64,000 nucleotides of DNA, from the NCBI RefSeq assembly GCF_030129945.1, contig NZ_JARRAF010000007.1, positions 124,001-188,000 on the forward strand, in the 5' to 3' direction. Origin of the DNA: Parachitinimonas caeni (GTDB taxonomy: Bacteria; Pseudomonadota; Gammaproteobacteria; Burkholderiales; Chitinimonadaceae). Under the pieces are notes generated by a model. The model did not search any database, was not told where the DNA came from, and saw nothing but the letters and a program-made list of their open reading frames with translations. Below, one piece after another: positions 28,482 to 36,239 of this stretch (positions are counted from its first letter, which is position 1; the number at the start of each line of letters is the position of its first letter). Position numbers and translations under genes: made by a program.

Positions 28482-29204
28482 TTGAAAAAGTTTGTTGCAA
28501 GTACTTTCTTGTTGTCCACTATTGCAGGCGCATTGTTACTCAATACAGCACACGCCAATTCATTTGAAGCGGCACCCAAAATTACCCATGATGGCGTGGT
28601 TAAATCTGGCCAAGCCCTCATGCCAAATGATGTCGTTTATACCTATGACGAAAAGTACGCTTTGGTCATGCAAAGCGATGGCAATCTGGTATTCATGATC
28701 GACCCAGGCAAGGCCACCCAAAATGCCATCTGGCATAGCAACACCTGGGGGCATCCAGGTGCTTATTTTGTGATGCAGGACGATGGCAACGCTGTTGTCT
28801 ACGACGCGGGTCAACCTGCCAAGCCCCTTTGGCACAGCAACACCTGGGGGAATCCGGGCGCATACTTTTCCATGTTCCTGACGCAACTACACGTCACCAA
28901 GCCGAATGACTGGGGGGGTGGCACAGTCATCTGGAAAGCTGGCCAGGAAATTGCAACCACGCCTGTGACAACCCCCTCCACCCCCACTGCATCAGGCGCC
29001 TGCCCTGGCAATGCGCAAAAGACCAGCTACACCTTTTGCGTAAAAGAGCTCGTTACAGTGCCAGGCAGTCTGAATGCATTTCAGTCCCATACTGTTTATG
29101 CCTGCAACTATAGCGAAGCCTATAACACGGTATATACCCGCACAAAGTGGCCGAGGGGCACCTTCTCCAACCCTAATCCAGTGCAAACCAATATTTGCCG
29201 CTAA
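28482..29204 (+). CDS. Secreted bulb-type mannose-lectin domain protein
   Basis: Exported protein of 240 residues. I place the start at TTG 28482 because TGGAG lies six bases upstream and the codon opens a signal peptide (KKFVASTFLLSTIAGALLLNTAHA); an ATG at 28398 is in frame but adds 28 non-signal residues. Residues about 30-150 form one B-lectin domain with two sugar-binding motifs: QSDGNLVFM (64-72, last Tyr replaced by Met) and the perfect QDDGNAVVY (99-107). IWHSNTWG and LWHSNTWG mark the internal repeats. After a Pro/Thr linker a Cys-rich C-terminal segment (four Cys) is unfamiliar. Related domains occur in lectin-like bacteriocins, but those usually have two such domains. Confidence 0.78.
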   Translation: MKKFVASTFLLSTIAGALLLNTAHANSFEAAPKITHDGVVKSGQALMPNDVVYTYDEKYALVMQSDGNLVFMIDPGKATQNAIWHSNTWGHPGAYFVMQDDGNAVVYDAGQPAKPLWHSNTWGNPGAYFSMFLTQLHVTKPNDWGGGTVIWKAGQEIATTPVTTPSTPTASGACPGNAQKTSYTFCVKELVTVPGSLNAFQSHTVYACNYSEAYNTVYTRTKWPRGTFSNPNPVQTNICR

Positions 29205-29316
29205 GCCCATTTACCGTGGCGTTTTGTAATGCACAAACCGCATTTCGCCCAGTTTAATTTGCTTATTTAAATGATTTCGGCACGGCCAGGCCCTGCCAAG
29301 ACATATGGTGGCAAAT

Positions 29317-29351
29317 AAAAAGGCATGAGGGAGTTTTCCTCATGCCTTTTT
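29317..29351. terminator. Bidirectional hairpin terminator
   Basis: Perfect 14-bp stem, AAAAAGGCATGAGG (29317-29330) and CCTCATGCCTTTTT (29338-29351), with a 7-base loop. The A and T tracts allow it to act on both strands, serving the lectin gene and the convergent gene at 29361. Confidence 0.9.
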
Positions 29352-29360
29352 CGCTTTTAC

Positions 29361-29891
29361 TCACTTCATGACCAGTCGTTTTTCGATCGCCGCCACGAAA
29401 TCCTGCACGGTAATGGCAGGTCCGTCGCCGTAATTGCGATGATCGCCATCGGCCGTCCATTCGCAGAGCACCGTACGCTCGGTGCCATCGAGATGGGTGC
29501 CACACTCAAGCACAAAGTAGCGGAAGCCGACCTTCTCCGGCGGCGACGCTTCAGATAATGGGACATCAAGCACGATGCCAACAAAATGCGCTTCAGCCGT
29601 TGCCCTGGGTTGTGGCAACTGCACGATGATGCCGGGGCGATCAAGAATTCTCCCTCGTGTCACGGCAACCTCTTCAACCCGATAACCATCGGCCTTCTCA
29701 CCGACGTTTTTCTCAGTCACCCCCCAAGCCCAAGCCAGAAAGTCCATCTGCTCCTCCGAGCCAATAATGGCAAAGAAGCGCAAAGGGTCTTCCTGACACA
29801 ATTGCCGTAGCGCCTGATGCGCAAATACGTAATGTACATTGCGCGGCTCATCCAGCAACTCAGCCGCTTTGAATTTTTTCTTCCAGAGCAT
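29361..29891 (-). CDS. Protein of unknown function
   Basis: Soluble-looking protein of 176 residues, no signal peptide or membrane helix. It begins MLWKKKFKAAELLDEPRNVHYVFAHQAL and has an alpha/beta character with a Trp/Phe-rich middle (FLAWAWGVTEKNVG) and an acidic C-terminal part (FRYFVLECGTHLDG, ERTVLCEWTADGDHRNYGDGP). I do not recognise the family. Codon use resembles the bulk of the window more than the AT-rich DNA next to it. It is convergent with the lectin gene. Confidence 0.65.
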   Translation of the reverse strand: MLWKKKFKAAELLDEPRNVHYVFAHQALRQLCQEDPLRFFAIIGSEEQMDFLAWAWGVTEKNVGEKADGYRVEEVAVTRGRILDRPGIIVQLPQPRATAEAHFVGIVLDVPLSEASPPEKVGFRYFVLECGTHLDGTERTVLCEWTADGDHRNYGDGPAITVQDFVAAIEKRLVMK

Positions 29892-30274
29892 TGCAATCTA
29901 CCTTGAATGGCCAATTCCCACCCAAATAATACAATACAAATCCACCTCGCAACACATTGAAAATAATATTAAATCTTTTAAATTAATTTAGCATTTACTC
30001 AACAAATCCACACCAAACACCATCCAAACAGATTAAAATTTACAACCCACATCCTCATACCTTCGGCCAATATTTTGAATTACTGGCCAACACAACAATC
30101 ATCCAATCGCTAGACAGCGGGAATAAGCCGAGGTAGTCTGCACTCGGGCTAGTATTTAGCACCTCTACGATGCTTTATTAATAGCCCGGCCTGTTTCAGC
30201 CAAAACAATCAGCATGACTTCTATCTCATCGCAGCAACACGATGAGAAACGGCTCCAATAAGAGGAAAATAGAT
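29892..30274 (+). promoter_or_regulatory. AT-rich leader of the RiPP locus with inverted repeat
   Basis: A 383-base AT-rich gap without a gene. CGGGCTA (30145-30151) and TAGCCCG (30182-30188) form a 7-bp inverted repeat 30 bases apart, with TTATTAAT (about 30174-30181) just inside it as a possible -10. A ribosome binding site AGAGGA (30261-30266) precedes the first precursor. I cannot assign a confident -35. The repeat could be an operator or a stem in the leader RNA. Confidence 0.4.
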
Positions 30275-30445
30275 ATGAAGCAAGAGCGTGTTATTGCTTT
30301 CAATACTGCTTGGGAAATCCCTGCAGAGTTACTCGACCAGGTAGCGGGCGGGAAAAAGGAAGAAGAGAAAAGTGACTGCGTAAAAACTGACAGCGGCAAA
30401 GACAATTTCTGCTCCGACCCCAACAATCCCAAGCAGAAGCTATAA
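30275..30445 (+). CDS. RiPP precursor peptide A (graspetide-like)
   Basis: Peptide of 56 residues. A leader (about 1-26) with ERVIAFNTAWEIPAELLDQVAGG ends in a double-glycine-like site; the core region (27-56) is charged and contains DCVKTDSGKDNFCS at 34-47, then the tail DPNNPKQKL. The core motif has Thr, Lys and Ser side chains interleaved with Asp, as needed for ester or amide cross-links made by ATP-grasp ligases, and two Cys. A good AGAGGA site lies about nine bases upstream of the ATG. It is 51 bases before a second, similar peptide and upstream of the ligase gene. The product and bioactivity are not known; the precursor role rests on the paired peptides and the ligase. Confidence 0.75.
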   Translation: MKQERVIAFNTAWEIPAELLDQVAGGKKEEEKSDCVKTDSGKDNFCSDPNNPKQKL

Positions 30446-30496
30446 ATTACGCTGTCAATCACGCAATTTATCCCATTTCTCTCAAAAGGCATCATC

Positions 30497-30658
30497 ATGC
30501 AAATCGAACCCAATACTTCTGCAGCCGAATCAACAGAGCGCGTTTTGGCATTTAGCCAAGCCTGGGAGCTTTCAGAAGAGATCCTGGAGCAAGTGGCTGG
30601 TGCCGCAGACTGTGTCAAGACAGACCACGGTAAAGATGACTTCTGCTCGGCCAAATAA
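30497..30658 (+). CDS. RiPP precursor peptide B (graspetide-like)
   Basis: Peptide of 53 residues, a paralogue of peptide A. The leader has ERVLAFSQAWELSEEILEQVAGA (about 14-36), matching ERVIAF...AWEIPAELLDQVAGG of A, with Ala replacing the second Gly of the likely cleavage site. The core DCVKTDHGKDDFCS (38-51) is identical to A at 12 of 14 positions, and the peptide then ends in AK, without the tail of A. AAAAGG at 30484-30489 serves as ribosome binding site. The conservation of both leader and core with divergence elsewhere is what one expects of two substrates for one enzyme. No similar third peptide is visible between 30.2 and 30.75 kb. Confidence 0.75.
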   Translation: MQIEPNTSAAESTERVLAFSQAWELSEEILEQVAGAADCVKTDHGKDDFCSAK

Positions 30659-30688
30659 GTTGCCGACAGGGCCTCTGACTGCCCCCAG

Positions 30689-30726
30689 CAAAGCCCGTCA
30701 TCACGACGGGCTTTGTTTTTCTTTTT
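30689..30726 (+). terminator. Terminator between precursor genes and ligase
   Basis: Perfect 11-bp stem CAAAGCCCGTC (30689-30699) and GACGGGCTTTG (30705-30715), loop ATCAC, then TTTTTCTTTTT. It sits 30 bases after precursor B and just before the ligase, so the ligase probably depends on read-through, which would keep precursors in excess of enzyme. Confidence 0.9.
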
Positions 30727-30748
30727 AATGGTAAAAACGATTTTATTT

Positions 30749-31822
30749 ATGAATTCTGTATTCATCGTTTCACACAGCACCGATACAGATAGTCTTTATG
30801 TTTCCCGCTCAATTCAAGCCAAACAGGGTCATGTTGCAAAATGGCATACCGATCAACTATCCCTAGCCCAAACTGTCAATCTTAAAATTGGCGCCAACGG
30901 GTTTGAGTTGTCATTGGAAGATCTGGCCACTCAATCAACCTTGTTAAATGCTGATTCACAACATAGCACCGTTTGGCTACGAGCCATGCAGTTACCGGTC
31001 TTGCCTGAGCATACGCACCCAGATGATCGGGATTTTCTCAACAAGGAAAACCGGGTATTTATTGAATACTTTATCCGGTCTTTATTACCTGATGCTTTCT
31101 GGGTAAACACCTGGGCTGCCGGCCGCTCGGCTGACAATAAAATTGCTCAATTACTTCATGCCGCGCAAATTGGCTTAGCCATTCCAGAAACCTGCATTTC
31201 CAACGACCGGGAAACGGTACTCGAATTTGTCAGCCAGAACCGGCCAGCCTTATATAAGGCGTTTAATTTTCATCATTGGAAGCTGGAAAATGGTGGAGAA
31301 AAACGTGCCTACGCTCAATTGATCAGCCCGGACAAGCTACCGTCGGCAGCTCTGATGCGGGCAAATCCAGGCATTTTTCAGCAGTTCATCCGCAAGGTGG
31401 CAGACGTTCGTACGGTCTGCATGGGCCACAGCCATTTCTCACTGAAGCTGACTGGCCAGGGCAACATCGATTGGCGTCGCGATAGCGTTGCCGGCCAATT
31501 ACAGGCCGAACCGTACCAGTTGCCAAAGCCTATTCATGATCTTTGCCTGAAAATGATGAGGCACTTCGGCATCGCCATTGCCGCCTTCGATTTTGCGCTG
31601 GATGCAGAGGGCCGTCTGGTTTTCCTGGAATTGAACGAAGCAGGGCAATTCCTGTGGATGGAGGAAACCTGTGCCGACTTGCCGATACTGGATGCCTTCA
31701 GTGAATTCCTGCTGGCGGGGCGTAACGATTTTGTCTACGCCGCCCATACCCCTCGAATCCATCTGGCCGACTTAAAGGCAACTCGGCAGCAGGAATGTGC
31801 CGCCAGTGCAGAACCCGCTTGA
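30749..31822 (+). CDS. ATP-grasp peptide ligase (graspetide maturase type)
   Basis: Enzyme of about 357 residues resembling the MvdD/PsnB ligases that form side-chain ester or amide links in RiPPs. It opens with MNSVFIVSHSTDTDSLYVSRSI, as these proteins do. Features: the N-terminal lobe with FWVNTWAAGRSADNKIAQLLHAAQIGLAIPET, ATP-contacting Lys in PALYKAFNF, the ADVRTVCMG strand, FDFALDAEGRLVFLELNEAGQFLW with metal ligands Glu294 and Asn296, and a C-terminal helix (ILDAFSEFLLAG). The start is uncertain: ATG 30749 fits the family; ATG 30728 is in frame, and neither has a clear ribosome binding site. No dedicated transporter or protease gene lies next to it. Confidence 0.85.
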   Translation: MNSVFIVSHSTDTDSLYVSRSIQAKQGHVAKWHTDQLSLAQTVNLKIGANGFELSLEDLATQSTLLNADSQHSTVWLRAMQLPVLPEHTHPDDRDFLNKENRVFIEYFIRSLLPDAFWVNTWAAGRSADNKIAQLLHAAQIGLAIPETCISNDRETVLEFVSQNRPALYKAFNFHHWKLENGGEKRAYAQLISPDKLPSAALMRANPGIFQQFIRKVADVRTVCMGHSHFSLKLTGQGNIDWRRDSVAGQLQAEPYQLPKPIHDLCLKMMRHFGIAIAAFDFALDAEGRLVFLELNEAGQFLWMEETCADLPILDAFSEFLLAGRNDFVYAAHTPRIHLADLKATRQQECAASAEPA

Positions 31823-31891
31823 ATATGTCGGGTGCATGATGGCTCTTGCGCTCGTTTCAGGGCGACGCGCCTTATTCAATCCATCAGGCGA

Positions 31892-32010
31892 TAGGGTTGT
31901 CGCCAGAGAAGGGCCAAGCCGCGTCTATAACGTGTTTCGCTGCCAGACCCTATCCAGCGAAACGTGATCCGGCGAAACGTGATCCGGAAACAAAACGTCA
32001 ACAGCGCCTA
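31892..32010. mobile_element. Degenerate MITE-like element
   Basis: The right end at 31986-32010, read on the minus strand, begins TAGGCGCTGTTGACG and continues TTTTGTTTCC with GTTTCGCC, matching the family at 16513 and 46632 in reverse orientation. The left end at 31892 (TAGGGTTGTCGCC) is only weakly similar. A 15-base unit GCGAAACGTGATCCG occurs twice in tandem at 31957-31986, an internal duplication. It lies between the ligase gene and the convergent NHL gene; the rest of this 226-base gap shows nothing else. Confidence 0.55.
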
Positions 32011-32048
32011 AAAGCGACTGGTGGCCTTTTTCTCGTCACGACCTGTCC

Positions 32049-34349
32049 CTACATACACCCGGCCTTGCCATACCAAGTGGATTCTTCACCCAAGTCCAGT
32101 AGTCCCGCTGCATTCAGAAAGTAGACATGGCGATCTTTTGACGAAACCCCAAGATAGGACTGGGTATCAGCATAGGCGCGGTAGTAGTAAGGGTCCAGAC
32201 TGGCAGATACTCCGGTAGGGGCCAGCAGACTGGCGTAGTTTTTCTCGGCCCAATCAAACAGGCAATCGGCGCTGACGTTGGCAGCCGTCAGAGAACGACC
32301 TTTGCGGATCGTATGGTTGCCGCGATCGGCGACGTAAAGCGTGCCGCTGGAATCGGCATAGACGTCTTTGGGATTGTAGAAACGCGCCGTACTGCCAATG
32401 CCATCGGTGGAGCCAATGCCCCCACCGCTGGTCGTGCTGCCAATCGTGCTGACCACCCCTGCCGGCGTGATCTGGCGGATAACCTGATTGTCGGTATCTG
32501 CCACGTAGACGTTGCCACTACCATCCACCCCGATGCCGCTGGGGTAGCGGAAAGTCGCAGCAGTGCCGGTTCCATCGCTATTGCCGGCCGAGCCATTGCC
32601 CGCCAGAGTGGTGACAACACCCGCCGGGGTGATTTTACGGATGGCATGATTGCCATGGTCACAGACATAGACATTGCCAGCACCATCCGCGACCACATCG
32701 AACGGTACGGAGAAGCGGGCTGCCGTGCCGGTGCCGTCGGTCAGCCCCTGCTTGCCAGAACTACCGGCAAGCGTACTGACCACGCCTGCCGAGGTAATCT
32801 TGCGCACCGTGTTACCCGACTCGACGACATACAGGTTGCCGCTACCATCTATTGCGATGCCATTGATTTCACCAAAGCGGGCGGCCGTACCTACGCCATC
32901 CAGATTGCCGACCTGCCCCGCCTGTCCGGCAAACGTACTAACGACGCCTGCACTGGTGATCTTGCGGATCGTGCTGTTGCCGGTATCCGCCACAAACACA
33001 TTGCCACTGCCATCCACAGCAATCCCCAGCGGGCTCTTGAAGCGGGCGGCACTGCCGGTGCCATCAGTACTACCAAAGCTGCCAGCTTTGCCTGCCAGCG
33101 TCGTCACTTCGCCACTGGTGCTGATTTTGCGGATTGAATGATCGGTAGCATCGGCCACATAAACGTTGCCGGTGCTATCAGCCGTAACTGCGTACGGATC
33201 TTCAAATCTGGCAGAGGCACGATTGCCATCGACACTGCTACTGCGGCCGGCAAGACCAGCCAGGGTCGTCACACTGCCGCCACTGACTTTGCGGATAGTG
33301 TTGTTGACGGTATCGGCCACATAGAGATTACCGGCAGAATCAGCGACGACACTTGATGGTGCGTTGAACGTCGCCACCGCACTGGCCCCGTCGCTACTGC
33401 CCGCGCTACCACTGGTCCCGACCACGGTCGTGACAACCCCCGCCGAAGTGACTTTGCGGATGGTCTGACCACCGGCGTCGGCCACATAAAGATTCCCGCC
33501 CGAATCGGCACTGATGCCACGCGGGTCGCTGAATCGTGCTGCAGTGCCGGTACCATCGGTTGCAGCACCGCTCCCGCTGGACTGCCCAGCCAGCGTGGTG
33601 ACGACACCCGCTGCGGTGATCTTGCGGATAGTGCGGTTGCCGGTATCTGCCACATACACCAGGCCACTGCTATCAACGGTAATGCTGAATGGTCCTTTGA
33701 AACGTGCCGCCGTACCGGTGGCATCGGTACTCCCCTGCGATCCGGCGGCGCCCGCCAGCGTGGTCACAACGCCTGCGGAGGTCACCGTGCGAATCAGGTG
33801 GTTGTTGTAGTCGGCCACATAAACCGTGCCTGCGCTATCAACCGCAAGGCCACGCGGTTCGGAAAACCTTGCTGCAGTGCCCGTTCCGTCACTGCTCCCC
33901 CCTGCCCCGCCCCCCGCCAGCGTGGTCACCACCCCGGTTGGCGTAATCTTGCGGATCGCGTTATTGCCGGTATCTGCCACGTAGACATTGCCGCTACTAT
34001 CGGTAGCGACTCCCCAAGGCTCGGTGAAGCGTGCCGCGCTGCCTGTAGCATCGACCTTGCCCTGACTGCCGGCCGTGCCAGCGAAGGTCGTCACCTCTCC
34101 GGTTGGGGTCACTTTGCGGATGGTATGGTTATTGGCATCCGCCACGTAGACATTCCCTGTAGCGTCGATCGCCACTCCGCGTGGCGTATTGAACTGAGCA
34201 GCCGCTCCTGTGGCGTCGATACTGCTGATTACCGCCCCAGCCTTGCCCGCGATGGTACTGAAGTAAAATCGATCGGCCGCGCCTGCCGGGGGATTGATCA
34301 AACCAGCCAGCACCAGTACCAGCCCATAACCTGAATACCCTTTGCACAT
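32049..34349 (-). CDS. Secreted NHL-repeat beta-propeller protein
   Basis: Exported protein of 766 residues. A signal peptide (MCKGYSGYGLVLVLAGLINPPAGA) precedes twelve tandem NHL units of about 54-57 residues, each built on FxxPxGVAxDxxGNVYVADTGNxxIRKITxxGVVTTLAG, from about residue 40 to 690. Twelve units suggest two stacked six-bladed propellers. The C-terminal 70 residues (CLFDWAEKNYASLLAP, YYYRAYADTQSYLGVSSKDRHVYFL, ending WYGKAGCM) match a C-terminal module I recall from other betaproteobacterial secreted proteins. The ligand is unknown; a role in adhesion or binding is possible. The start at 34349 has GGGGAG upstream. Confidence 0.85.
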   Translation of the reverse strand: MCKGYSGYGLVLVLAGLINPPAGAADRFYFSTIAGKAGAVISSIDATGAAAQFNTPRGVAIDATGNVYVADANNHTIRKVTPTGEVTTFAGTAGSQGKVDATGSAARFTEPWGVATDSSGNVYVADTGNNAIRKITPTGVVTTLAGGGAGGSSDGTGTAARFSEPRGLAVDSAGTVYVADYNNHLIRTVTSAGVVTTLAGAAGSQGSTDATGTAARFKGPFSITVDSSGLVYVADTGNRTIRKITAAGVVTTLAGQSSGSGAATDGTGTAARFSDPRGISADSGGNLYVADAGGQTIRKVTSAGVVTTVVGTSGSAGSSDGASAVATFNAPSSVVADSAGNLYVADTVNNTIRKVSGGSVTTLAGLAGRSSSVDGNRASARFEDPYAVTADSTGNVYVADATDHSIRKISTSGEVTTLAGKAGSFGSTDGTGSAARFKSPLGIAVDGSGNVFVADTGNSTIRKITSAGVVSTFAGQAGQVGNLDGVGTAARFGEINGIAIDGSGNLYVVESGNTVRKITSAGVVSTLAGSSGKQGLTDGTGTAARFSVPFDVVADGAGNVYVCDHGNHAIRKITPAGVVTTLAGNGSAGNSDGTGTAATFRYPSGIGVDGSGNVYVADTDNQVIRQITPAGVVSTIGSTTSGGGIGSTDGIGSTARFYNPKDVYADSSGTLYVADRGNHTIRKGRSLTAANVSADCLFDWAEKNYASLLAPTGVSASLDPYYYRAYADTQSYLGVSSKDRHVYFLNAAGLLDLGEESTWYGKAGCM

Positions 34350-34394
34350 AGCAACTCCCCATACGGAAAACGTGGCTTTTGATGTCGTCAATCC

Positions 34395-34511
34395 AGGACT
34401 CTGTTGGTACGCACTATCTCCGCCCCGCCAAATCAGCTAATGCGATTGGCCTCGACGCAGCGCCGTTTTACGGCAGAATGCGATCTGGAAACAAAGTGCC
34501 AATAGCCCCCG
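34395..34511. mobile_element. Degenerate MITE-like element in a divergent promoter gap
   Basis: Between the divergent NHL and M24 genes. The left end has AGGACTCTGTTGG; the right part, GCCGTTTTACGGCAGAATG then GATCTGGAAACAAAGTGCC, corresponds position by position to GCCGTTTTCTGGCGAAACG and ATCTGCAAACC of the copy at 46632. The ends are too decayed to set exact borders. The 235-base gap also must hold both promoters, which I cannot place. Confidence 0.5.
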
Positions 34512-34584
34512 GACTCTGCAGTCAGTGTAGACCGCTCGCTGGCAAGTCCCATCCACAATCCCCTTCAAACCGGAGAACCCAGCC

Positions 34585-35802
34585 ATGACCCTAGGCGTAG
34601 GAGGCAGTAGCCGTGAGGCCGCACTGGCCAGCTTGCACAATATGATGGAAGGCGTGAGTGAAATCGCCTTGCCCGAATATCAAGCCCGCATTGCCAAGGC
34701 ACAGACGTATATGCAGCAAAACCAGATTGCCGCTGTCTACCTGAACGCCGGTACCAATCTGGCCTATTTCACCGGCACCCGCTGGTATCCCAGCGAGCGA
34801 ATGGTCGGCGCCATCCTGCCGGCCCGTGGTGCCATCGAATACATCGCCCCGGCGTTTGAAGAAGGCACGTTGCTTGAGTACATGGTGGTGGAAGGCCCGG
34901 TGAATACCTGGCACGAACATGAAAGCCCGTATCAGCTGTTTTTGTCGGTGCTGCAGCGCATGGGTCTGTCTGCGTCAGCACGGGTTGGTCTGTGTGAAAG
35001 TGCGGCGTTTTTCATCGTTGATGGCATCCGCAAGCTGGCTGCCGGCTATGAGCTGATCAACGCCAGCGAAGTCACCGCCCATTGCCGCATGCGCAAATCC
35101 GCCAACGAAATCGCCCTGATGCAGCGGGCCTTTGATATGACGCTGGCCGTGCACCAGGCCACCGCCAGCATGCTGCACGAAGGCATCAGCACCACCGAGG
35201 TGGAAGCCTTTATTGAGGAGGCACATCGCAAGGTTGGCGCCAGTGGGTCTTACTTCTGCATTGTGTTGTTTGGCGAGGCGACGGCCTACCCACATGGCGT
35301 CAAACACCCGCAGATCCTGAAAGCGGGCGATATGGTGCTGATTGATACCGGCTGCAAGGTACAGGGCTATATGTCTGACATTACCCGCAGCTATGTATTT
35401 GGCACGCCGAGTGAGCGTCAACGCTCGGTCTGGAACGGCGAAAAAGCCGCACAGGCCGCCGCTTTCGCCGCCGCACAGCTGGGCACCCCCTGCCGGGAAG
35501 TCGATGCTGCGGCCCGCCGCCAGCTCGAAGCCGATGGTTTCGGCCCCGGTTACAAACTGCCGGGCCTGCCGCACCGCACCGGTCACGGCATCGGCCTGGA
35601 TATTCACGAATGGCCGTATCTGGTTGGTAGCGACAGCACACCGCTGGATGTTGGCATGTGCTTCAGCAACGAGCCGATGATCTGTATTCCCGGCGAATTC
35701 GGCATCCGGCACGAAGACCACTTCTACATGACCGAACACGGACCACGCTGGTTTACCCAACCCAGCCACTCAGTTGATGACCCATTCGGGCTGACTCGGT
35801 AA
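34585..35802 (+). CDS. M24-family metallopeptidase (Xaa-Pro peptidase type)
   Basis: Cytoplasmic dimetal peptidase of 405 residues. The N-terminal creatinase-like domain (about 25-165; YQARIAKAQTYMQQNQIAAVYLNAGTNLAYFTG) is followed by the pita-bread domain. Metal ligands are visible: two Asp in VLIDTGCKVQGYMSDITRSY, His in LPHRTGHGIGLDIHEWP, Glu in FSNEPMICIPG and Glu in GIRHEDHFYMTE. It should release N-terminal residues from proline-containing peptides; prolidase or creatinase-like specificity cannot be told apart here. It ends at a strong terminator. Confidence 0.9.
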   Translation: MTLGVGGSSREAALASLHNMMEGVSEIALPEYQARIAKAQTYMQQNQIAAVYLNAGTNLAYFTGTRWYPSERMVGAILPARGAIEYIAPAFEEGTLLEYMVVEGPVNTWHEHESPYQLFLSVLQRMGLSASARVGLCESAAFFIVDGIRKLAAGYELINASEVTAHCRMRKSANEIALMQRAFDMTLAVHQATASMLHEGISTTEVEAFIEEAHRKVGASGSYFCIVLFGEATAYPHGVKHPQILKAGDMVLIDTGCKVQGYMSDITRSYVFGTPSERQRSVWNGEKAAQAAAFAAAQLGTPCREVDAAARRQLEADGFGPGYKLPGLPHRTGHGIGLDIHEWPYLVGSDSTPLDVGMCFSNEPMICIPGEFGIRHEDHFYMTEHGPRWFTQPSHSVDDPFGLTR

Positions 35803-35823
35803 CGCTATGCCCCCCCCTGAAGC

Positions 35824-35856
35824 AAAAAGACCGCCTTTTCGGGCGGTCTTTTTTTA
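35824..35856. terminator. Terminator of the M24 peptidase gene
   Basis: Stem AAGACCGCC (35827-35835) and GGCGGTCTT (35842-35850) flanked by AAA and TTTTT, so it can also serve the convergent ynfA gene. Confidence 0.9.
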
Positions 35857-35864
35857 GCGTGCGG

Positions 35865-36197
35865 CTACGCATTTCTTGGCGAGAACATGATGATTGTCAT
35901 GCCAAGCAGAACAACCGCAGACCCAAGCAGATCCCAGATTGTGGGCCGAATGCCATCGACCAGCCATAGCCAGAGAATGGCCACAAAGACGTAAACCCCA
36001 CCATAAGCGGCATAGACCCGGCCCGCGGCAGTGGGATGAAGCGTCAGCAACCAGGCAAACAGCGCAAGGCTCGCTGCAGCGGGTGCCAGCAGCCATGCGC
36101 TTTTTCCCTGCTTCAGCCACAAATACGGCAGATAGCAGCCCGCAATCTCGGCCACGGCAGTCAGGCAGAACAGACCGATGGTTTTGAGTTCATACAT
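35865..36197 (-). CDS. ynfA: YnfA-family small membrane protein
   Basis: UPF0060/YnfA family, 110 residues, four membrane helices. Hallmarks: [23 protein letters not shown] at the first helix and loop, [46 protein letters not shown] in the last two helices. It resembles small multidrug resistance proteins and has been suggested to be a drug exporter, but this is not settled. The start at 36197 ([10 protein letters not shown]) is preferred to a codon 18 bases upstream. Confidence 0.92.
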   Translation of the reverse strand: MYELKTIGLFCLTAVAEIAGCYLPYLWLKQGKSAWLLAPAAASLALFAWLLTLHPTAAGRVYAAYGGVYVFVAILWLWLVDGIRPTIWDLLGSAVVLLGMTIIMFSPRNA

Positions 36198-36239
36198 GGG
36201 GTCGCTCGGCGCCAAGTATCAGGCCAGGCCAGATTGCGT

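Noticed and set aside
30226-30780. Minus-strand frame of 184 codons across the RiPP precursors
   Set aside because: It runs antisense to two peptides with good ribosome binding sites, conserved paralogous cores and a terminator. Its translation is a Ser/Leu-rich shadow without family features.
33000-34200. Regular repeats in the NHL gene as a CRISPR array or DNA satellite
   Set aside because: The period is about 165 bases and follows the protein repeats in frame, so it is coding repetition.
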